Below, piece by piece: positions 60,302 through 64,000 of a stretch of 64,000 nucleotides of DNA (positions within the stretch are counted from its first letter, which is position 1; each line of letters starts with the position of its first letter). The stretch is from Solwaraspora sp. WMMD791 (GTDB lineage: Bacteria > Actinomycetota > Actinomycetes > Mycobacteriales > Micromonosporaceae): contig NZ_CP120737.1 in the NCBI RefSeq assembly GCF_029581195.1, positions 2,418,001 to 2,482,000 on the forward strand, read 5' to 3'. Under the pieces are notes generated by a model, which saw nothing but the letters and a program-made list of their open reading frames with translations, was not told where the DNA came from and made no database searches. Position numbers and translations under genes: made by a program.

Positions 60302-61161
60302 CGTCGACAGACTCCAACACCATCACTGAGCAGTTCGCCGCCGAGTACGCCCGCAACGCGGTCCCGGCGATGCTCAAGGCCATCAACTCCATCAAGCGGT
60401 ACAACCGGTTCGTTCTCCTCGGCGCACTGCTGACCAGCTACCTGCACCAGGCCCACTACCTGTGGACCCAGGGTGCCAGCTACTTCGCCTACCTGGTACC
60501 GCTGATCTTCGACGCCGCGATGGTGTCGATGCTCACCGTCGTGCGTACCTCCGGCATCGCCAAGGACGCCAAACGCGGAGCCCTGATCGTCTTCGCCGCC
60601 GCCGCTCTGCTGTCGGCAACCATCAACTTCGCCTCACCCGGCAGCCTCGGCCTACGCCTCGTCTTCGCCCTGGTCGTCGTCCTCGTCATCGGCGTCGAAC
60701 TCGTCGCCGGACGCATCCGCCCAGACTTCGCCGCCATCGAGGCCGAAGCCGCCGCCCTGCTCAACGCCGCCAACAACCTCAAGGCCAAAGCCGAACCCGA
60801 ACCCGGCCCGGCGGCACCCCCGGCACCTGCGCCGGACACCGAACACCCGCCGACACCGACGCCGGTCGCCGAACCCGTATCGGCACCCATCCCCGCTGTC
60901 ACCCTCCCGCCGACCCTGGCGATGACGGCCGCCGACCCGGCCACCCCGGTCGACGCGACACCGTCGATCCCTCAGCACCTGGTCCCCACGGCGCGCTTCG
61001 CCGCCGCCCAACACCTACAGGCCACCGGCCACCGGATCAGCCCTGACGGACTGGCCGCCCGACTCAACATCAGCCCTGCCGTCGCCGGCGCGCTGCTGAC
61101 CGTCGTCGACCCCGACACTCCGGCCGTCAACGGCCACCACCTGACGGGGGACCGCCGATGA
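60298..61161 (+). CDS. DUF2637 / SpdB-like membrane protein
   Basis: About 287 residues, ATG overlapping the previous stop. Four helices in ~40-140 (FVLLGALLTSYLHQAHYLW, FAYLVPLIFDAAMVSMLTVV, ALIVFAAAALLSATINFAS, LRLVFALVVVLVIGVELVAG), then a Pro-rich linker and a C-terminal winged-helix-like domain (LQATGHRISPDGLAARLNISPAVAGALLTVV). DUF2637/SpdB proteins assist intramycelial spread of AICEs. Confidence 0.82.
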   Translation: MTSTDSNTITEQFAAEYARNAVPAMLKAINSIKRYNRFVLLGALLTSYLHQAHYLWTQGASYFAYLVPLIFDAAMVSMLTVVRTSGIAKDAKRGALIVFAAAALLSATINFASPGSLGLRLVFALVVVLVIGVELVAGRIRPDFAAIEAEAAALLNAANNLKAKAEPEPGPAAPPAPAPDTEHPPTPTPVAEPVSAPIPAVTLPPTLAMTAADPATPVDATPSIPQHLVPTARFAAAQHLQATGHRISPDGLAARLNISPAVAGALLTVVDPDTPAVNGHHLTGDRR

Positions 61162-61424
61162 GCATTCACCTCGTCGACGTCGTCCAGGTCCTGCACACCT
61201 GCCCGGCCGACCCGCAACCCCACCCGTACGACATCCGCCGCACCCTCGTGCACGTCACTCCTGGCGGACCCTGCCGCGCACCGGTCACCATCCGCTGCGG
61301 CAACACCACCACCACGATCGACTGCGGACGGCACCGCCCCGCCGCCCACCAGTGCGGCGCATGCCGCACCACCGTGGTCGAACGAACCATCACCCACCGC
61401 ACCCCACAGCAGGGACAGCGGTGA
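61158..61424 (+). CDS. Small cysteine-rich protein
   Basis: 88 residues, ATG overlapping the previous stop; TGA overlaps the Rep GTG. Cysteines in GGPCRAPVTIRCG...IDCGRHRPAAHQCGACRTT may form a zinc ribbon. Rep-adjacent position. No known family. Confidence 0.65.
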   Translation: MSIHLVDVVQVLHTCPADPQPHPYDIRRTLVHVTPGGPCRAPVTIRCGNTTTTIDCGRHRPAAHQCGACRTTVVERTITHRTPQQGQR

Positions 61425-63211
61425 CGGTTTCGACGCTGGACGCCGCACCCCGAGCCACCACGGCCCGGGGTGCGGTCTCGAACGCCGAACCCAGCACCCC
61501 CGCCGCCTGGTACACCGCACCCGCACACGCCTTCCACCGCGCCACCCAACCCGACTACTTCACCTGGCTCGACCACATCCGCCCCGCCGCCGGCTGCACC
61601 CGACCCATCCGCCTGGCCGGCACCCTCACCACCGTCGACCGCACCACCGGCCGCATCCTCGACCACACCCCCACCGGCGACCTACCCGACGCCGTCATCT
61701 ACAAAGCCTGCGGCAACCGCCGCGCCACCGTCTGCCCCTCCTGCGCCACCACCTACCAGCAAGACGCCTACCAGCTCCTCCGCGCCGGCCTCACCGGCGG
61801 CAAAGGCATCCCCGACACGGTGGCCACCCACCCGGCCGTGTTCGTCACCCTCACCGCCCCATCGTTCGGCACCGTCCACACCCGCGCCGTCCGCCGCCAC
61901 ACCTGCACCAACCGACGCCGCTGCGACTGCCGCCCCGACCCCTGCCGCCCCCGCCGCGACACCCCCACCTGCCCCCACGGCCGCCCCGCCGTCTGCTGGG
62001 CACGCCACGAACCCACCGACGCCAACCTCGGCCGGCCGCTGTGCCTCGACTGCTACGACCACGACCACCACGTGGTGTGGAACCTCTACGCCGGTGAACT
62101 CTGGCGACGCACCAAACAAGCCGCTGAACGCCACCTCGCCGCCCTCGCCCGACGCCGCGGCATCCCACCCGTCGAGGTCGCCACCAGCACCGGCAAGACC
62201 CGCACCGTCCCCCCGGTACGGATCTCCCACGGCAAAGCCGCCGAGTTCCAGACACGCGGAGCCGTCCACTTCCACGCCCTCATCCGCCTCGACGGCGTCC
62301 ACCCCGACGACCCGACAGCCGTCGCCCCACCGCCGCCCGGCTTCACCACCACCGATCTCGACCACGCGCTACGCCACGCCGCCACCCAGGTCGCCTACAC
62401 CACCCCCACCCACCCCGACCAACCCGCCGGCTGGTCGATTGTCTGGGGCGAACAACTCGACATCCGCCCCATCAACCTCCCCACCAGCGGCGACGTGACT
62501 GACCAGATGGCCGCCGGCTACCTTGCCAAGTACGCCACCAAGAGCACCGAGGCCACCGGGCACCGGTCCACCCGTCTCGACGCCGACACCGTCGGCACCT
62601 ACGCCGACCCCGACGGGGACCACACTGCCCGCCTCATCGACGCCTGCTGGCGACTCGGCCGGCCCACCGCCACCCCCGCACCACTGACTGACCGGCCACG
62701 CGCCGACCACCCCACACCCGGCTTCCGTGCCCGCTGGCAGTGCCCCGACTGCGGCACCCACACCCGTTACCCGGCCTGCCCCACCTGCACCGCCCGCCGT
62801 CAATCCGACCTTGACGGCGAACCGGGCGACAGTCGACCCGCCAACCCGTACGCCCGGCTACGCCGCTGGGCACACATGCTCGGCTTCGGCGGCCACTTCC
62901 TCACCAAGGCCCGCCGCTACTCCGTCACCTTCCGGCACCTGCGCGACAGCCGCGCCACCTACCGCCGCGAACACGACACCCACCACACCGGCCACCCCGC
63001 AGACGTAGTCCAGGCCGCCGACCACACCGACGCCGACACCACGCTCGTCATCGGCGCACTCACCTTCGCCGGAGCCGGCTGGCACAGCAGCGGAGACGCC
63101 CTGCTCGCCAACACCGCCGCCGCCCTCGCCCGCGAACGACAACGCACCGCCCGCGAAGAACTCGCCCACGAACTCTGGTCCACGACCCGGCCCACCCCCG
63201 CCGCCGCGTGA
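61421..63211 (+). CDS. RepSA-type replication initiator
   Basis: About 596 residues, GTG 61421. An N-terminal zinc-like region (CGNRRATVCPSCATTY, CTNRRRCDCRPDPC), then GAVHFHALIRLDG (HUH metal-binding pair) and MAAGYLAKYATKSTE with the candidate catalytic Tyr (two Tyr) match rolling-circle initiators of the pSAM2 RepSA family. Nicks the AICE origin so that the excised circle replicates before transfer. Composition is extremely Pro/Thr/His-rich because third positions are almost all C. Confidence 0.9.
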   Translation: MTVSTLDAAPRATTARGAVSNAEPSTPAAWYTAPAHAFHRATQPDYFTWLDHIRPAAGCTRPIRLAGTLTTVDRTTGRILDHTPTGDLPDAVIYKACGNRRATVCPSCATTYQQDAYQLLRAGLTGGKGIPDTVATHPAVFVTLTAPSFGTVHTRAVRRHTCTNRRRCDCRPDPCRPRRDTPTCPHGRPAVCWARHEPTDANLGRPLCLDCYDHDHHVVWNLYAGELWRRTKQAAERHLAALARRRGIPPVEVATSTGKTRTVPPVRISHGKAAEFQTRGAVHFHALIRLDGVHPDDPTAVAPPPPGFTTTDLDHALRHAATQVAYTTPTHPDQPAGWSIVWGEQLDIRPINLPTSGDVTDQMAAGYLAKYATKSTEATGHRSTRLDADTVGTYADPDGDHTARLIDACWRLGRPTATPAPLTDRPRADHPTPGFRARWQCPDCGTHTRYPACPTCTARRQSDLDGEPGDSRPANPYARLRRWAHMLGFGGHFLTKARRYSVTFRHLRDSRATYRREHDTHHTGHPADVVQAADHTDADTTLVIGALTFAGAGWHSSGDALLANTAAALARERQRTAREELAHELWSTTRPTPAAA

Positions 63212-63242
63212 CCACCCCGCCAACCGCAGAGAAAGGAACACG

Positions 63243-63440
63243 TTGGAACCCACCCCCGCTACCCGGCCCCGTGTCCTGCGCGTCGAGGAAGCCGCGCGTG
63301 AACTCGGCATCGGCCGGTCACTGGTCTACGACCTGATCCGTTCCGGCCGGCTGCGGTCGTTCAAGGTCGGAAGCCGCCGACTGATCCCGGCTGCCGCCAT
63401 CGACGAAGCAATCGACCGACTCTCCCAGGAGGCAGCCTGA
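63243..63440 (+). CDS. xis: Excisionase
   Basis: 65 residues, TTG start after GAAAGGAA. MerR-like winged helix PRVLRVEEAARELGIGRSLVYDLIRSGRLRSFKVGSRRLIPAAAIDEAIDRL, the standard Xis of AICEs. Stop overlaps the integrase ATG by one base. Confidence 0.9.
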   Translation: MEPTPATRPRVLRVEEAARELGIGRSLVYDLIRSGRLRSFKVGSRRLIPAAAIDEAIDRLSQEAA

Positions 63441-64000
63441 TGGTCAGCGACAATCCCCGCCGCCGCTCCGGCGGCCCCGGCCGCAACCCCAACGGTGAAG
63501 GCTCGATCTACCAACGGGCCAGCGATGGCCGGTGGGTCGGTCAGGCATACGTGCTGACCACCGACGGCACTCGCAGACGCAAAGCCGTCTACGGCGCGAC
63601 CTGGCAGGAAGCACACGACAAACTGACCGCACTCAAGGCTCAGTCTCGGCAGGGCATCCCCATCCCGGACCGGGCGTGGAAGCTCGCCGACTACCTGCCG
63701 TACTGGCTCGCCGGGTACGTCGCCGACCTCAAGCCGACCACCGCCCGAGGCTACGAGAGCGCCATCCGGCTCCACCTAATCCCCGCGCTCGGCACCAAGC
63801 GGGTCGATGGGCTCCAGGTGCAACACGTGCGCACGTTCCTCGACGAGTTCCGCCGCAAGTGCCTCTGCTGCACGGCCGGGACCGACAAGAACCGGCCGGC
63901 TGATCGGCAGTGCTGCTCTGCCGGTCGCTGCTGCGCGCACTACCCGAGCGCGCGTCAGATTCAGTTCGTGCACGCCGTGCTGCGAAACGCGCTGCAGCAC
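63440..64000 (+). CDS. int: Tyrosine-recombinase integrase (cut by window edge)
   Basis: First 187 residues. The N-terminal arm-binding domain NGEGSIYQRASDGRWVGQAYVLTTDGTRRRKAVYG, then a core-binding SAM-like domain LADYLPYWLAGYVADLKPTTARGYESAIRLHLIPALG. A Cys-rich insert (CLCCTAGTDKNRPADRQCCSAGRCC) is typical of actinobacterial AICE integrases. The catalytic R...HxxR...Y half is beyond the window. Acts on the tRNA-Val site. Confidence 0.92.
   Translation, partial: MVSDNPRRRSGGPGRNPNGEGSIYQRASDGRWVGQAYVLTTDGTRRRKAVYGATWQEAHDKLTALKAQSRQGIPIPDRAWKLADYLPYWLAGYVADLKPTTARGYESAIRLHLIPALGTKRVDGLQVQHVRTFLDEFRRKCLCCTAGTDKNRPADRQCCSAGRCCAHYPSARQIQFVHAVLRNALQH

Larger units (their letters stand above)
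52185..64000 (+). mobile_element. Actinomycete integrative and conjugative element (partial)
   Basis: Between the tRNA-Val attL and the window edge lie the functions of an AICE: HTH regulators, FtsK-type translocase, SpdB-like membrane protein, RepSA-type initiator, Xis and a tyrosine integrase as the last gene. Gene overlaps (GTGA/ATGA) run almost throughout from 57695 to 63440. The right end, attR and the intact tRNA are outside the window. No cargo beyond the SLATT-like gene is evident. Confidence 0.88.

Overview
The window is chromosomal DNA from a high-GC actinomycete, most likely Micromonosporaceae (Micromonospora or a close relative). The grounds are strong GC bias at third codon positions, many GTG starts, a Nif3 / zinc-ribbon / RNase H-CobC operon in the same order as mycobacterial Rv2230c-Rv2228c, a DUF3040 protein, an acVLRF1 protein, and an actinomycete integrative and conjugative element (AICE) at the right end. 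The genus is an inference from gene content; no rRNA is present.

Layout. 1-5400: a lower-GC SLATT/DUF4231-type membrane protein, a helix-turn-helix regulator, and an operon of a hexapeptide acyltransferase plus an acyl-CoA-dehydrogenase-like flavoprotein. 5400-24600: mostly housekeeping genes. These include the RNase P RNA (minus strand, 7385-7812), a TauE/SafE permease, the Nif3 operon, a PPC-decarboxylase-like flavoprotein, a primase-polymerase-like protein, a SWIM plus SNF2 helicase pair, and a two-subunit ABC exporter whose nucleotide-binding domains are degenerate in complementary ways. 24600-31700: a four-gene membrane/unknown operon ending in acVLRF1 (ribosome rescue), then an MFS transporter plus GH1 glucosidase unit and a TetR gene.

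31707-51907 looks like a compact natural-product cluster without PKS or NRPS. Its core (36081-40423) is a lysine/ornithine N-hydroxylase, a cupin, a methionyl-tRNA-synthetase-like protein and a D-amino-acid-oxidase-like flavoprotein. This is the gene set known to build an N-N bond from N6-hydroxylysine and glycine and then release a hydrazine building block (s56-p1, triacsin, formycin/pyrazofurin and related pathways). Here the cupin and MetRS-like parts are two overlapping genes. Around the core are an ATP-grasp ligase, a berberine-bridge-type oxidase, a flavin reductase, an HsaA-like monooxygenase, an isocitrate-lyase-family enzyme, an Eis-like acetyltransferase, a leaderless solute-binding protein and a DDAH-like protein lacking two catalytic residues. 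Two paralogous HTH plus NB-ARC regulators bracket the main block. An MFS exporter and a divergent GlxA-type AraC regulator close the region.

52185 to the window end is an AICE. The left attachment site is the 3' end of a tRNA-Val(TAC) gene. Then follow a SLATT-like protein, HTH regulators around a palindromic operator, a small accessory protein, membrane and FtsK-type transfer proteins, a DUF2637/SpdB-like protein, a large Rep protein, Xis, and an integrase cut by the window edge. The intact tRNA should lie just beyond the right edge.
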